Below, piece after piece: positions 7,825 to 17,252 of a stretch of DNA of 64,000 bases (position 1 is its first letter; every line of letters begins with the position of its first letter). The stretch spans positions 62,001 to 126,000 of the forward strand of contig CAWEAS010000011.1 of the NCBI GenBank assembly GCA_963807015.1, in the 5' to 3' direction. The notes under the pieces were generated by a model, which saw only the letters and a program-made list of their open reading frames with translations, did no database searches and was not told the DNA's origin. Position numbers and translations under genes: made by a program. Source of the stretch: JAJPKK01 sp963807015. GTDB taxonomy: Bacteria > Pseudomonadota > Alphaproteobacteria > Rhizobiales > Xanthobacteraceae.

Positions 7825-8514
7825 GTGCCTGACATCGACGTTTTCGAGGCGATCCATACGGCGCGGGCGTTGCGCAAGCTCAAGCCGGATCCGGTGCCCG
7901 AAGCCGTCATCACGCGGATTCTCGATGCCGCCATCCGCGCGCCGTCGGCCGGCAATGCGCAGAACTGGGCCTTTGTGGTCGTGCGCGATGAAGCACAGCG
8001 CCGGCGCCTGGGCGCCGTCTATCGCAAGGCCTCGGATATCGCGAGCGCGATGTATCGGGCGCGCGGACGACCGCCGCATGTCACCGAGGAGCAGTTCCAG
8101 AAGATGATGTCGGCCGGCGCCTACCTGTGGGACCACATGGGAGACGCGCCCGTGATCCTCATTCCTTGCCAGTCGCAGCCCGTGCTGCCGCCGCCCGAGA
8201 CCTTGCCGCCCGATGTTCGCGATCTCTATGCGCAGGAGCGGCACTACGTGGAGCGCATTCGCGGCGCCAGCATCTATCCCGCGGTTCAGAACATCGTCCT
8301 CGCCTGCCGGGCGCTCGGCCTCGGCACGACCATCACCACCAACCACATCCGCTGCGAGGACGAAGTGAAGGCGATCCTCGACGTTCCCCACGATGTGCAG
8401 ACCTTCGCGATGATGCCGATCGGGTATCCGCAGGGAAACTTCGGCCCGGTGGTCCGCCGCCCCGTCGCCGAGGTGGCGCGCGCCGACCGGTGGTCGCAGC
8501 CATGGCCGGGGTGA
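7825..8514 (+). CDS. Nitroreductase family flavoprotein
   Basis: FMN-dependent NAD(P)H oxidoreductase of the nitroreductase superfamily, 229 residues. The N-terminal FMN-phosphate motif ARALRKLKPDPVP and the helix RAPSAGNAQNWAFVVV are typical, and the C-terminal GLGTTITTNH segment belongs to the second flavin contact. The start codon is GTG, preceded by agagggaacc. It follows the HNH gene by 12 bp but returns to the high-GC composition of the chromosome, so it is probably the old flank of the inserted pair. Substrate unknown. Confidence 0.9.
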   Translation: MPDIDVFEAIHTARALRKLKPDPVPEAVITRILDAAIRAPSAGNAQNWAFVVVRDEAQRRRLGAVYRKASDIASAMYRARGRPPHVTEEQFQKMMSAGAYLWDHMGDAPVILIPCQSQPVLPPPETLPPDVRDLYAQERHYVERIRGASIYPAVQNIVLACRALGLGTTITTNHIRCEDEVKAILDVPHDVQTFAMMPIGYPQGNFGPVVRRPVAEVARADRWSQPWPG

Positions 8515-8568
8515 CGGCAGCAGCCGAGGCCGGGTGATGATGTGGACTATCGCAAGAAGCCGGGCTGC

Positions 8569-8687
8569 CTTCTCCCTCCCCCCTTGTGGGGGAGGGTCGG
8601 GGTGGGGGGTCGAGCGGTTATGGCAACGCAGTGCCACATCTCGCGACCCCCACCCCCGACCCCTCCCCACAAGGGGGAGGGGAGAAG
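8569..8687. repeat. Palindromic repeat family B, copy 2
   Basis: A 119-bp element with the same arms as 4184-4299, differing mainly in the central loop (atggcaacgcagtgccacat against acggcaacgaagtgcctcat). It lies between the convergent nitroreductase and gentisate dioxygenase-like genes. Confidence 0.87.
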
Positions 8688-8769
8688 GGAAGAGCTTCGC
8701 GCCATGTGCGGTGATAATCGCGTGAAGGCAGGCGGCCACGCAGTCAAACTTAGCTGAGCGACGCGGACG

Positions 8770-9810
8770 TCACGTCGCGGCGTTGCCGTGCTCTTCCTTG
8801 AGGAGATCGAGGCGGCGGAGGACGTCGCGGTCGGTGACCATGAAGAGGCACGCGCGACCATCGGCACGGTGGGTGATCCAGTTGCCGTGCGGCAGGGTGA
8901 AGATGTCCTTCGGACCCCACGCGAAAGTCTCGTCGCCGATGCGGCTCGTGCCGCTGCCCTCGGCGACGCAGCAGACCGCGTTGCTGGTGGTGCGATAGGG
9001 GATCGTCTCGGCACCGCCGACCTCGACCAGATAGCAGTCGAGGAGCGACATTGCCGGCCCGCCGTTCTTCGGATTGGCGTAACGCACCCGCCGCGTGCCG
9101 TCCTTCCACACCGGCGCGACGGCGACCGCGCGCGCGGCGTCGGCCCACGGATAGCGGAACACCGGCGAGAAACCCGCCGTGCCATCCTCGAACTCCGGCA
9201 CCATGTTGGGGACCGCAAAGGCGGCATCGCCCGCGTAGTCCGGCACGTCGTGGGGCGGACCGGGCTCGAACGCGTCAGTGCCGAGGTGGCGGTGCAGCGG
9301 CGCATCGAGCGCGTCGAGCCAGACGATCGGCGCGCTGCCCTTGTGGATGTGCTCGTGCCAGGTCCAGCCCGGCGTGATGACGAGGTCGCGCTCCTCCATC
9401 GGGCAGTCGCGGCCGTCGACCTTGGTCGCGGCGCCGCTGCCGTCGATGACGAAGCGCAGGGCATTCATGGAGTGGCGATGCGGGCGCGCGGACTCGCCCG
9501 GCATCAGGATTTGCAGCGCGGCGGTGAGATTGGTGGTGGTGCCGGCGGTGTTGCCCTGGGCATCGGGATCAACAAGCGTCAGCACGCGCCGCTCGATCGC
9601 CGCCATCGACGAGATCGTCATGGCATCGGCGATGAGCGGGCCGAGCACGCTCCAGGTCCAGAGATGCGCCTTGGGCGCGCCCTTCTTCTGATTGTGGGCG
9701 AGCGGATTTTCCCACAGCGGCCGCACGTTCGCCTGGCGCCACGCTTCGCGCATGGCATCGGGAGCGGCGGCTTTGCCGGTGTCGATCGGTTTGACGGTTG
9801 CCGTGCTCAT
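8770..9810 (-). CDS. Gentisate 1,2-dioxygenase-like double-cupin protein
   Basis: Iron(II)-dependent ring cleavage of gentisate to maleylpyruvate, or of a close relative. The 346-residue bicupin has the family length. The first cupin carries the metal ligands H111 and H113 (PHRHSMNALRF) and H152 (TWHEH); the second cupin has LPHGNW and THRADG but a weaker ligand set, as in the family. It is the last gene of a minus-strand operon: the FAD hydroxylase stop is only 3 bp upstream of its start. That pairing suggests hydroxylation followed by ring cleavage of an aromatic acid. The exact substrate is inferred. Confidence 0.82.
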   Translation of the reverse strand: MSTATVKPIDTGKAAAPDAMREAWRQANVRPLWENPLAHNQKKGAPKAHLWTWSVLGPLIADAMTISSMAAIERRVLTLVDPDAQGNTAGTTTNLTAALQILMPGESARPHRHSMNALRFVIDGSGAATKVDGRDCPMEERDLVITPGWTWHEHIHKGSAPIVWLDALDAPLHRHLGTDAFEPGPPHDVPDYAGDAAFAVPNMVPEFEDGTAGFSPVFRYPWADAARAVAVAPVWKDGTRRVRYANPKNGGPAMSLLDCYLVEVGGAETIPYRTTSNAVCCVAEGSGTSRIGDETFAWGPKDIFTLPHGNWITHRADGRACLFMVTDRDVLRRLDLLKEEHGNAAT

Positions 9811-9813
9811 GTC

Positions 9814-11442
9814 TCATACCTCCGCGGCCGCGCCGGCGAGGCGCAGCGATTGGCGAACGGCCCCAGACGCCGCTCCGCGCACCTGGTCGATAACGGTCCC
9901 CGCATCCGCCCCGTGATCGCCGCGCCAAGCCACGTGGCCATCGGGACGCACCAGGACGAGCATTCTCCCATAGAGCGCCGCGACAGCATCGTCCGCGATC
10001 GCGGCGACATGCAGCGGGACGCCGCGCGCACGAGCCGCTTCGGCGAAGGCTGCAGCCTCAAGCCGAGCATCGTCCTTGCCGAACGCCAGCAGCGTAAACC
10101 CTTTGCCGAAAAGATCGAGGGTCGAGCAGCGTTCGCCGAAGCTTCGATCGAGCCACGCATGGGGCGCGCGCGTTCCCGGCCGCGCGGATCGCGGCGCGGC
10201 CGCATCCGCGATGCAGATCGGTGAGGGATCGTAGGCGTACTCCATCTTCTGCTGCTCGGTCGGCGACATGCGGGGAAGCGCGGCGCGCCATTCCAGGTGC
10301 CGGGAGAGATCGCCGATTCCCGGGATGCCGCGGATCACGTTGTAGGTTGCGGTCGCGAGCGCGACATTGGCAAGCGCCACCGGCCTACGTTCGGCTTCGT
10401 AAGAGGCGATCAGTTCCGGTCCGCCCCAGCCCTCGATCATGCCGGCAAGCTTCCACGCGAGGTTCGTCGCCTCTTCGAGGCCGGTGTGCATGCCGAGCCC
10501 GCCGGTCGGCGAGCATTCGTGGGCGGCGTCGCCGGCGATCAGCACCCGCCCCTCGCCGTAGCGCTCCGCCACGAAATCGCGCCGCTCCCAGACGGCGACC
10601 GAGATGATCTCGTTGGGGAAATCGCCGCCGGCCATGCGCGCAAGCGCGGCCGCGGGCGCCTGCGCGGCCGCAGTCTCGTCAAACACCGTGAGCCGCCACA
10701 ACTCGCGCCCGTCGATCGAGATCAGCTCCGACCAGCAGCCGGTCGCGTCGATCAGACGATAGATGCGGGCCCAGCCCTTGTCGTGGAACGACGCGAGCGC
10801 GGGCGAGCGGAAGAAGATGTTGACGCTGTTCGCGACCACGCCTTGGCCGCCGAGGCCGATGCCGAGCGTTGCCCGCACGATGCCTGCCGGGCCGTCGCAT
10901 CCCACGAGATAGCGCGCGTTGATCCGTTCCGTCGCGCCCGTCGCCAGGTCAGTGACGCGTGCGCGAACGGCGTCGGTGTCCTGGGTGAAGCCGTCGAGCC
11001 GCGTGTGATAGCGGAACTTCACGCTCGGCAGGCTTGCGGCATGCCGCGCCAGGATCGGGTCAAAATAGATCTGCGGACATTGGCACCCGCCTTCCGGCGT
11101 GAAGTCGAGCGTGCCCCATTCGGCGATCGGGGGACGCTTCACCCTCGCAAGCTCGTTGCCGCGCAAGGTCTCGGCGTAGATGAAATCGCCGGGGTGCTCG
11201 GCCGGCCAGACCGCGCGCACCGCTTCGGCGACGCCCCAGCGGCGGCAGAACTCCATGTTGCGCGCGGAGACCGCGCTCATCTTGGGGACGGCGAGCGCGC
11301 CGTCGCGCTTCTCGATCAGCACGCAGTCGATACCGTAGCGGCCAAGCTCGCACGCCAGCGCCAGGCCGACCGGCCCGGCGCCGGCAATCAGCACGTCGGT
11401 CGAGGAATGCTTTTCGTTCGGGGACTGATTCATCGGCTTCAT
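9814..11442 (-). CDS. FAD-dependent aromatic hydroxylase (PheA/TfdB/MhpA type)
   Basis: Flavoprotein monooxygenase that adds a hydroxyl group to an aromatic ring with NAD(P)H and oxygen. The 542-residue product has the Rossmann FAD motif GAGPVG (21-26) and the second FAD motif GDAAHECSPTGGLGMHTG in the middle, followed by EEATNLAWKL. A C-terminal thioredoxin-like domain, usual in the phenol hydroxylase group, fits the length. It lies between the NMT1-like receptor (10 bp gap) and the gentisate dioxygenase-like gene (3 bp gap), so it probably makes the substrate for that dioxygenase. Confidence 0.87.
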   Translation of the reverse strand: MKPMNQSPNEKHSSTDVLIAGAGPVGLALACELGRYGIDCVLIEKRDGALAVPKMSAVSARNMEFCRRWGVAEAVRAVWPAEHPGDFIYAETLRGNELARVKRPPIAEWGTLDFTPEGGCQCPQIYFDPILARHAASLPSVKFRYHTRLDGFTQDTDAVRARVTDLATGATERINARYLVGCDGPAGIVRATLGIGLGGQGVVANSVNIFFRSPALASFHDKGWARIYRLIDATGCWSELISIDGRELWRLTVFDETAAAQAPAAALARMAGGDFPNEIISVAVWERRDFVAERYGEGRVLIAGDAAHECSPTGGLGMHTGLEEATNLAWKLAGMIEGWGGPELIASYEAERRPVALANVALATATYNVIRGIPGIGDLSRHLEWRAALPRMSPTEQQKMEYAYDPSPICIADAAAPRSARPGTRAPHAWLDRSFGERCSTLDLFGKGFTLLAFGKDDARLEAAAFAEAARARGVPLHVAAIADDAVAALYGRMLVLVRPDGHVAWRGDHGADAGTVIDQVRGAASGAVRQSLRLAGAAAEV

Positions 11443-11452
11443 TTACGCGACG

Positions 11453-12526
11453 TCATTGCCCGGCCTTGTGCCGGTAGGGGCCGAGTTCCCTGACCACGGC
11501 ATCGACGAAGGACAGGTCGACGATGTTCTCGGCCTTGATATTGCGGTCCTGGATCAGGCCCTGCTCCTTGTAGAAGGCAAGGTCCATGTTCATGCCCTCG
11601 AGGTTCACGCGGCCGTCGGGATTGACCGCGGCGGGCGTGATCTTGCGCAGCAGCACGGGATCCTTGATCGGCGTGTACTGCTGCAGCGTCGCGATGATCT
11701 CGTCGGCGTTCGGCCCCGCGATCTTCACGTCGATGAGCGCATCATTGTACTCGCGCACCGCGCGGATGTAGGCGCGCATGAATTTCTTCGCGACTTCCGG
11801 CCGCTCGCGGGAGAACTTCTCGGAGTAGAACAGCACCGCGGTCTGCGACTTCGGATGGATCTTGTCGTTGCCGACGACCTTGACGGCGACGCCCCGCTCG
11901 ACGGCGAGGGTGATCGTCGGCTCGTTGGTGATGCTCGCGTCGATGCCCTTGTTGGAATAGGCGACGAGGTGCTGGGGAAACCGCATGGTCACGACATTGG
12001 CGTCGGAGAATTTCAGTCCGCCGCGCTTGAGCGCCTCGTTGAGCACCGAGGCGTTGCCGCTGCCGAGACTGCCGAGCGCGATCGTCATGCCCTTGAGATC
12101 GGAAAAGCCCTTGTAGCGGCCGCTGTCGACGAGGTCCTTGCGCACCAGCAAGCCCTCGTAGCCGTAGCCGTCCCGCACCGAGCCTTTATCGGCGACCACG
12201 CGTAGCCCGATGTCGCGGCCGACGGCGTTGTAGAGGCCGGCGGCGATGGTGCCGGAGCCGACGTCGAGATCGCCGGTGCCGAGCGTCGGGATCATCCGGT
12301 TGGTCTGGTCGATGAGCAACATCGTGACGTCGAGCCCCTCGTCGCGGAAGTAGCCCTTCTTCTCCGCGAGATAGAGCCCGATGTCGCTCACCACGCCGAC
12401 ATACGCGACCGAGACTTTCGCCGGCGCTTGCGCACGGACGGGGAGCGCGAGCGTCGAGGCAAGGGCAATGACGGCGACTACGCCGCCTCGTCCGAACTGC
12501 AAGGCGCGCGCGCCTGCCCATTTCAT
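11453..12526 (-). CDS. NMT1/THI5-like ABC transporter substrate-binding protein
   Basis: Periplasmic receptor of the SsuA/TauA/NMT1 class, 357 residues. Residues 1-34 form a signal peptide ending PVRAQA, followed by the receptor start VSVAYVGVVSDIGLYLAEKKGYF. The start at 12526 has a good ribosome-binding site (gggag, 8-12 bp upstream); the longer open frame is spurious. No permease or ATPase is encoded in this operon, so the receptor must use a system elsewhere. Its position between a peptidase and an aromatic hydroxylase suggests uptake of an aromatic amide or acid, which is inference. Confidence 0.85.
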   Translation of the reverse strand: MKWAGARALQFGRGGVVAVIALASTLALPVRAQAPAKVSVAYVGVVSDIGLYLAEKKGYFRDEGLDVTMLLIDQTNRMIPTLGTGDLDVGSGTIAAGLYNAVGRDIGLRVVADKGSVRDGYGYEGLLVRKDLVDSGRYKGFSDLKGMTIALGSLGSGNASVLNEALKRGGLKFSDANVVTMRFPQHLVAYSNKGIDASITNEPTITLAVERGVAVKVVGNDKIHPKSQTAVLFYSEKFSRERPEVAKKFMRAYIRAVREYNDALIDVKIAGPNADEIIATLQQYTPIKDPVLLRKITPAAVNPDGRVNLEGMNMDLAFYKEQGLIQDRNIKAENIVDLSFVDAVVRELGPYRHKAGQ

Positions 12527-12537
12527 GTTTTGCTCCC

Positions 12538-13725
12538 TCAAATCTTCTGGCCGGCACGGAACAGGCCGTGCGGCAAGCGGTGCAGCGACTCGAACCCGGT
12601 CGCGGTCACGCGGATAGCCTCGCCGACCTGGACGCCCGCCGCAAGGTCGCGGGTGACGACGTTGGGCTGGACGACAAGGCACATGTTCTCCTCCAGCGGA
12701 AACGTCGGCATCGGCCCGGCCGGCCGCGAACGCGAGCCGACGATCGGCGGAAAATAGCCGCCGCCATAGCCGTGAACGAGGTCGTCGCAGGTTGTAAAGC
12801 CGTTCTCCTCGATGACCGCCGAGGCGTCGACCAGGCTTTGCGGCAGCGCGCCGGGGCGTATCGCCGCGGTGATCGCAGCGTAAGCGGCCTCAGCGGTCGC
12901 GTGGAGATCGCGATAGAGCGGCGTCGGCTCGGCTTCGACGGTAAAGCCGCGCAGCACCTGCCCGGAATAATCCCACCACGCCGCCGACAGCTCGCAGAAC
13001 ACGAAATCGCCCGCCGCGATGCGGCGCCGCGACGTGAACTGCCGCGGCACGTGCACGGTCGGATTGGCCATCGGCGTCGAGCCGATGAAATGGATCACGG
13101 TGCTGCCGCCATGGGGCACGTAGGCGCGCTCGATCATGTCGCCGAGCTCGTGCTCGGTCATGCCGACGCGCGTGCCGGCGACGAGGGCCGCCATACCGGC
13201 ATCGCTCAGCGCGGCGCCGAGGCGCATCCACTTGATCTCTTCCTCGGATTTGACGAGCCGTAGCCGGACATAGGCGGCATCGAGGCTGACGACCTCGAAC
13301 TTTTGCTCCAGCGCCTTCCATTTCGGGCCGGCGAGCGGCCCGATCACGCCGACGCGCCGCGCGCCGCGACGGGTCAGTTCCTCGATCGCGATCGCGATGC
13401 TGCGCTCCTCGCCCCAGCGCACGTCGGTGGCGCGGGCGATCTCGCGCGCCAGCGGCACGTGATTGTAGTACTCGACGAACATCACCATTGGCTCGCCGGG
13501 CCGGAACAGCAGCAACGCTTCCGCGGTGCCGGGCCAGCTCGTCATCCAGCGCGTCGCATTGCCGACGTTCTGCGCCGAGACGATCAGCGCATGGTCGACG
13601 TCGGCCGCCGCCATGGCACGCGCAATGCCGTCATGGCGGCGCGCGTATTCGCTATCGGAAAAGCGCGGATAGCTCTGCTCGAAGATCGGCAGCAGATCGG
13701 ACGGCAGATCGAGTGGCGTGGGCAT
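12538..13725 (-). CDS. M24 family metallopeptidase (Xaa-Pro peptidase/creatinase fold)
   Basis: A 395-residue pita-bread-fold enzyme of the M24B group. The N-terminal domain (about 1-160) is creatinase-like; the C-terminal catalytic domain contains FCELSAAWWDYSGQV and the histidine regions VIHFIGS and HGYGGGYFPP, with a late glutamate in FPLEENMCLVVQPN. Some expected metal ligands look substituted (the first D-x-G-x motif reads ELSAAWWDY), so it may be a creatinase-type hydrolase that needs no metal. It heads the gentisate operon, 11 bp before the receptor gene. Confidence 0.8.
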   Translation of the reverse strand: MPTPLDLPSDLLPIFEQSYPRFSDSEYARRHDGIARAMAAADVDHALIVSAQNVGNATRWMTSWPGTAEALLLFRPGEPMVMFVEYYNHVPLAREIARATDVRWGEERSIAIAIEELTRRGARRVGVIGPLAGPKWKALEQKFEVVSLDAAYVRLRLVKSEEEIKWMRLGAALSDAGMAALVAGTRVGMTEHELGDMIERAYVPHGGSTVIHFIGSTPMANPTVHVPRQFTSRRRIAAGDFVFCELSAAWWDYSGQVLRGFTVEAEPTPLYRDLHATAEAAYAAITAAIRPGALPQSLVDASAVIEENGFTTCDDLVHGYGGGYFPPIVGSRSRPAGPMPTFPLEENMCLVVQPNVVTRDLAAGVQVGEAIRVTATGFESLHRLPHGLFRAGQKI

Positions 13726-13797
13726 GTGTCCATAAGCCAGCCTGTCGGACGCCTGACAAGTCCATTATTGTGGGCATTCACGTAGAGCACCGATGCA

Positions 13798-14607
13798 ATG
13801 TCCGCGAGCCCGCTCATCGAACTCATCCACGTCTCGAAGTCGCACGATGGCGGCCAGAGGCTCGCCCTCGACGACGTGTCGTTGGCGATCGAAAGCGGCA
13901 GCTTCGTCGCCCTGGTGGGCACTTCGGGTGCCGGCAAGACCACCGCGCTTAAGACCATCAATCGGCTGATCGAGCCGGATAGCGGCGAGGTGCACTTCGA
14001 AGGGTCCGCGACTGCGAGCCTCGATGCGCCGTCGCTGCGCCGTCGCATCGGCTACGTGTTCCAGGAGGTGGGCCTCTTTCCACACATGACGGTCGGCGAA
14101 AACATCGGCACCACGCCGCGGCTGCTCGGCTGGGAGCGTCGCGATATTGCCGCGCGGGTTGCCGAATTGCTCGACCTCGTCGGTCTGCCGCAAGACTATG
14201 CGACGCGTCCGCCGCGCGCGCTCTCGGGCGGCGAGCGCCAGCGCGCCGGCGTTGCCCGCGCGCTCGCTGCGCGGCCGCATGTGATGCTGATGGACGAGCC
14301 GTTCGGCGCGCTCGATCCGGTCACCCGCGACACGCTCGCGACGGCCTATCGCGCGCTGCACGAGCGGCTCGGCATCACGACGGTGATGGTGACGCATGAT
14401 GTGCAAGAGGCGGTGCTGCTCGCCGACCGCATCGTGGTGATGAGCCGCGGGCGTGTCGCCGCCGACGATACGCCGGCCGCGCTGCTCGCGGGCCACGGCG
14501 GCGCGGAGGCGGCGACGCTCATGACCGTGCCGCGCCGGCAAGCAGAGCGCATCGCGGCGCTGCTGCATGCTCCCTCCCCGCAGGGGCTGGGGGGAGAAGG
14601 GGCGTGA
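13798..14607 (+). CDS. Osmoprotectant-type ABC transporter ATPase (OpuCA/ProV-like)
   Basis: Energises import of a quaternary amine or similar solute. The 269-residue ATPase has Walker A GTSGAGKT (41-48), Q-loop FQE, signature LSGGERQ (142-148), Walker B VMLMDEP and an H-loop THD. The fused permease-receptor gene follows on the same strand after a family-C repeat. It lacks the C-terminal CBS pair of many OpuA/ProV proteins. The last codons (residues about 258-269) run into a GC-rich repeat-like stretch, so the C-terminus may be repeat-derived. Confidence 0.88.
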   Translation: MSASPLIELIHVSKSHDGGQRLALDDVSLAIESGSFVALVGTSGAGKTTALKTINRLIEPDSGEVHFEGSATASLDAPSLRRRIGYVFQEVGLFPHMTVGENIGTTPRLLGWERRDIAARVAELLDLVGLPQDYATRPPRALSGGERQRAGVARALAARPHVMLMDEPFGALDPVTRDTLATAYRALHERLGITTVMVTHDVQEAVLLADRIVVMSRGRVAADDTPAALLAGHGGAEAATLMTVPRRQAERIAALLHAPSPQGLGGEGA

Positions 14608-14645
14608 GACATCCAGCGGCGAGCATAGTGATGGCACGGAAATCC

Positions 14646-14802
14646 ATCACCTCCCCCTGGAGGGGGGAGGTCGCCCGCGCGACAGCGGGGGCGGGAGGGG
14701 GTGGCAGCGTTTCCGCACACGCGGCGCAGAAATCGTTGCAGCGCTGTCACCCCACCCCGGACCGCCTGCGGCGCTCCGACCCTTCCCCTCCAGGGGAGGG
14801 TG
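14646..14802. repeat. Palindromic repeat family C, copy 1
   Basis: A 157-bp element bounded by atcacctccccctggagg and ctccaggggagggtg, with the internal boxes tcgcccgcgcgacagcg and tgtcaccccaccccggaccg. A close copy is at 39376-39532. It separates the ABC ATPase from its permease gene. Confidence 0.85.
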
Positions 14803-14838
14803 TTTGGGCGCGGCGGCCTTCCGCCCGGAAACGCCGTC

Positions 14839-16380
14839 GTGGATGAGCGGGTCGCGGCGGCGCTCGCGCTCCTGCCGAGCTATACGGCGCAGCATGTGCT
14901 GCTGAGCGCGGTCGCGCTTGCGGTGGGCGTCGCCATCGCACTGCCGCTTGCGATCATGGCCTCACGCCGGCCGCGGCTGCGCGGCGTGGTGCTCGCGGTC
15001 GCGAGCCTGATCCAGACCATTCCGGGCCTCGCGCTCCTTGCGCTGTTCTATCCGCTGCTGCTCGCGCTCTCGGCGGCGACCGGCGCGCTGTTCGGCTTCA
15101 CCGTGCCGGCGCTCGGCTTTTTGCCGACGGTGCTCGCGCTCGCGCTCTATTCGATGCTGCCGATCCTGCGCAACGGCGTCGCGGCGATGCAGGGCATCGA
15201 CCGCGCCTACATCGAGGCGGCCGACGGGGTCGGCATGACGGCGCGCCAAAAACTCTTCCGGGTCGAACTGCCGCTCGCCGCGCCGGTGATCATGGCCGGC
15301 ATCCGCACCGCCGCGGTGTGGACCATCGGCATGGCGACGCTCTCCACCACGATCGGCCAGACGAGCCTCGGCAATTTCATTTTTTCCGGATTGCAGACCG
15401 AGAATTGGATCTCGGTACTCGTCGGCTGCGCCGCCGCGGTCATCCTTGCGCTTGTCGTCGACCAACTGCTCGGCCTCATCGAGACGGCCGCAGTCAACCG
15501 CGACGCCCGGCGGCTCGGCGTCGGGCTCGGTGCGCTCGTGCTCGGGACCGCGGCTGCGGTCGTGCCCATGCTGTCCTCGCCCTCGGCGGCGTACGTCATC
15601 GGGGCGAAGAATTTCAGTGAGCAGTTCATCCTCGCCGACCTGATGGCGACGCGGATCGAGGCAACCGGCCGCACCGCCGAGATCAAGCAGGGGCTGGGCT
15701 CGGCCGTGATCTTTCGCGCGCTCGCCGGCAACGACATCGATGCCTATGTCGATTACTCGGGCACACTGTGGACGAACGTGCTGGGGCGCACCGACGTGCC
15801 GCCGCGCGAGGTGATGCTCGCCGAGTTGACGCGCGCCCTCGACGAACGCTTCGGGGTGACAGTGCTCGGCGCGCTCGGCTTCGAAAACGCGTATACGCTT
15901 GCGATGCGTGCAGATCGCGCTGCCGGCATCAAGACGATCGCGGACCTCGCGCCGCGCGCGCCGCGCTTGCGGCTCGGTGCCGACCTCGAATTCCTGAGCC
16001 GGCCCGAATGGTCGGCGCTGAAAATGGCTTACGGCCTGGCGTTTGCCGAAGAGAAATCGTTCAGCCCGACCTTCATGTATCGCGCCCTTGAAGACGGCAC
16101 CGTCGACGTGATCTCGGCATTCTCGAGCGACGGCCGCATTGCCGCCGATCATCTCGTGGTGTTGGCCGACGTCAAGCACGCGATCCCGGCCTACGACGCA
16201 GTAATCCTGATGTCGCCGCGCCGCCGGAACGACGAGGTGCTGCGCCGCGCGCTGACGCCGCTCGTCGGCGCGATTCCGGTCGAGCGCATGCGCGAGGCGA
16301 ATTACATGGTCGACCGCGACACCGCCAAGGCGACGGTCGCCGAGGCGGCACGGTTTCTGTCAGGCGGTATCGGCAGATAG
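14839..16380 (+). CDS. Fused osmoprotectant ABC permease and substrate-binding protein (OpuCB-OpuCC)
   Basis: About 513 residues in which a membrane permease and a periplasmic receptor are one polypeptide. Residues 1-220 form the permease, with several hydrophobic helices and the inner-membrane EAA loop EAADGVGMTARQKLFRVELPLA. After a further membrane segment, residues from about 253 form an OpuAC-type receptor beginning YVIGAKNFSEQFILADLMA. The GTG at 14839 is chosen because upstream codons lie inside a family-C repeat. Receptor-permease fusions are known in the OpuA/OpuF group. It should form a transporter with the ATPase at 13798. Confidence 0.85.
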   Translation: MDERVAAALALLPSYTAQHVLLSAVALAVGVAIALPLAIMASRRPRLRGVVLAVASLIQTIPGLALLALFYPLLLALSAATGALFGFTVPALGFLPTVLALALYSMLPILRNGVAAMQGIDRAYIEAADGVGMTARQKLFRVELPLAAPVIMAGIRTAAVWTIGMATLSTTIGQTSLGNFIFSGLQTENWISVLVGCAAAVILALVVDQLLGLIETAAVNRDARRLGVGLGALVLGTAAAVVPMLSSPSAAYVIGAKNFSEQFILADLMATRIEATGRTAEIKQGLGSAVIFRALAGNDIDAYVDYSGTLWTNVLGRTDVPPREVMLAELTRALDERFGVTVLGALGFENAYTLAMRADRAAGIKTIADLAPRAPRLRLGADLEFLSRPEWSALKMAYGLAFAEEKSFSPTFMYRALEDGTVDVISAFSSDGRIAADHLVVLADVKHAIPAYDAVILMSPRRRNDEVLRRALTPLVGAIPVERMREANYMVDRDTAKATVAEAARFLSGGIGR

Positions 16381-16409
16381 GCGCCGCGCAGCAGCGGAAC
16401 CCAACCGCA

Positions 16410-17252
16410 TCAGTTGGATTGCCGCACCTTCTTGAAGTAGCGCAGATCAGGCGGCTGCTGGTCCTTCTTCGAGGGCATCAGCTTGCCATCGGCGCTGCGG
16501 AAATAGTTCTCATTCTCGATGCGCACATGCGTGTTGGTCTCGGAGCAGACTTCCGAGAACCAGACCGGACGCGGGTTCGGATTGCGAGTGGCCTTCTGCA
16601 GCTTGACGTAGGGCCGCGTCAGCGCGTCGTCGATGACGGTGATCTGATCCCAAAGGACGTTGCGGTCCGCCTTGTCGAGATAGATCCGCTCCTTGATGAC
16701 GGTCTGGCCGTTGCTGTGAAACGGAATGCCCGCAATATCGTAGCTGCGCGGCAGCTTGAGGAATCGAGTCTCGACTTCCAGCACGTCGTATTTGCCGTCG
16801 CCATCCTCGTCGAGCCACTTGCCGATCGAGTAGCCGGCATAGGTAAGCTCGGTCTCCTCCGGGAACTGCCGGCCGTCGGTATAAATCCGTCGGTAGGAGT
16901 TGTCGTTGTGGCTGATGAGAATGTATGTGGTCTCGGGCGTGACGATGATCTCGGCCGGATCGTAATAGCTCATCATCGCCGGCATCCCCGCGGGGATGCA
17001 GAAGGTCGACGGCCAGTTGCCGGGGCCGCCGGCCTTGGTGTCGGCTTTGCTCTCGTCCCAGATCTTCTGATATTCCGGCGTAAGCGGAGGCGGACCCGCA
17101 AGCTGCACCCAGTTGTTCGGCGTGCCGGGCGGGCGAACCCATTGACCCTTGAGATCAGGGTATTTTCCAAAATCGACGGTCTGGGCAACGGCCGGCGCCG
17201 CGAGAAGCGCAGTCGCCAGCGCAATTGCACAGATTGAGGTTCGGTACTGCAT
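16410..17252 (-). CDS. Secreted protein of unknown function with a DxDxDG calcium-like loop
   Basis: A 280-residue protein I do not recognise as a named family. Residues 1-23 are a clear signal peptide (ATALLAAPAVA-Q). The mature part has many aromatic and charged strand-like segments and one acidic loop, LDEDGDGKYDVLEVE (147-161), which resembles an EF-hand or dockerin calcium loop. The start at 17252 is supported by a strong ribosome-binding site (gggaggcgat). It stands alone, converging on the osmoprotectant permease. Secreted or periplasmic location is well supported; function is not. Confidence 0.75.
   Translation of the reverse strand: MQYRTSICAIALATALLAAPAVAQTVDFGKYPDLKGQWVRPPGTPNNWVQLAGPPPLTPEYQKIWDESKADTKAGGPGNWPSTFCIPAGMPAMMSYYDPAEIIVTPETTYILISHNDNSYRRIYTDGRQFPEETELTYAGYSIGKWLDEDGDGKYDVLEVETRFLKLPRSYDIAGIPFHSNGQTVIKERIYLDKADRNVLWDQITVIDDALTRPYVKLQKATRNPNPRPVWFSEVCSETNTHVRIENENYFRSADGKLMPSKKDQQPPDLRYFKKVRQSN

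Noticed and set aside
8788..10224. 478-codon plus-strand frame opposite the gentisate dioxygenase and FAD hydroxylase genes
   Set aside because: Spans two real minus-strand genes and their junction; no recognisable domain.
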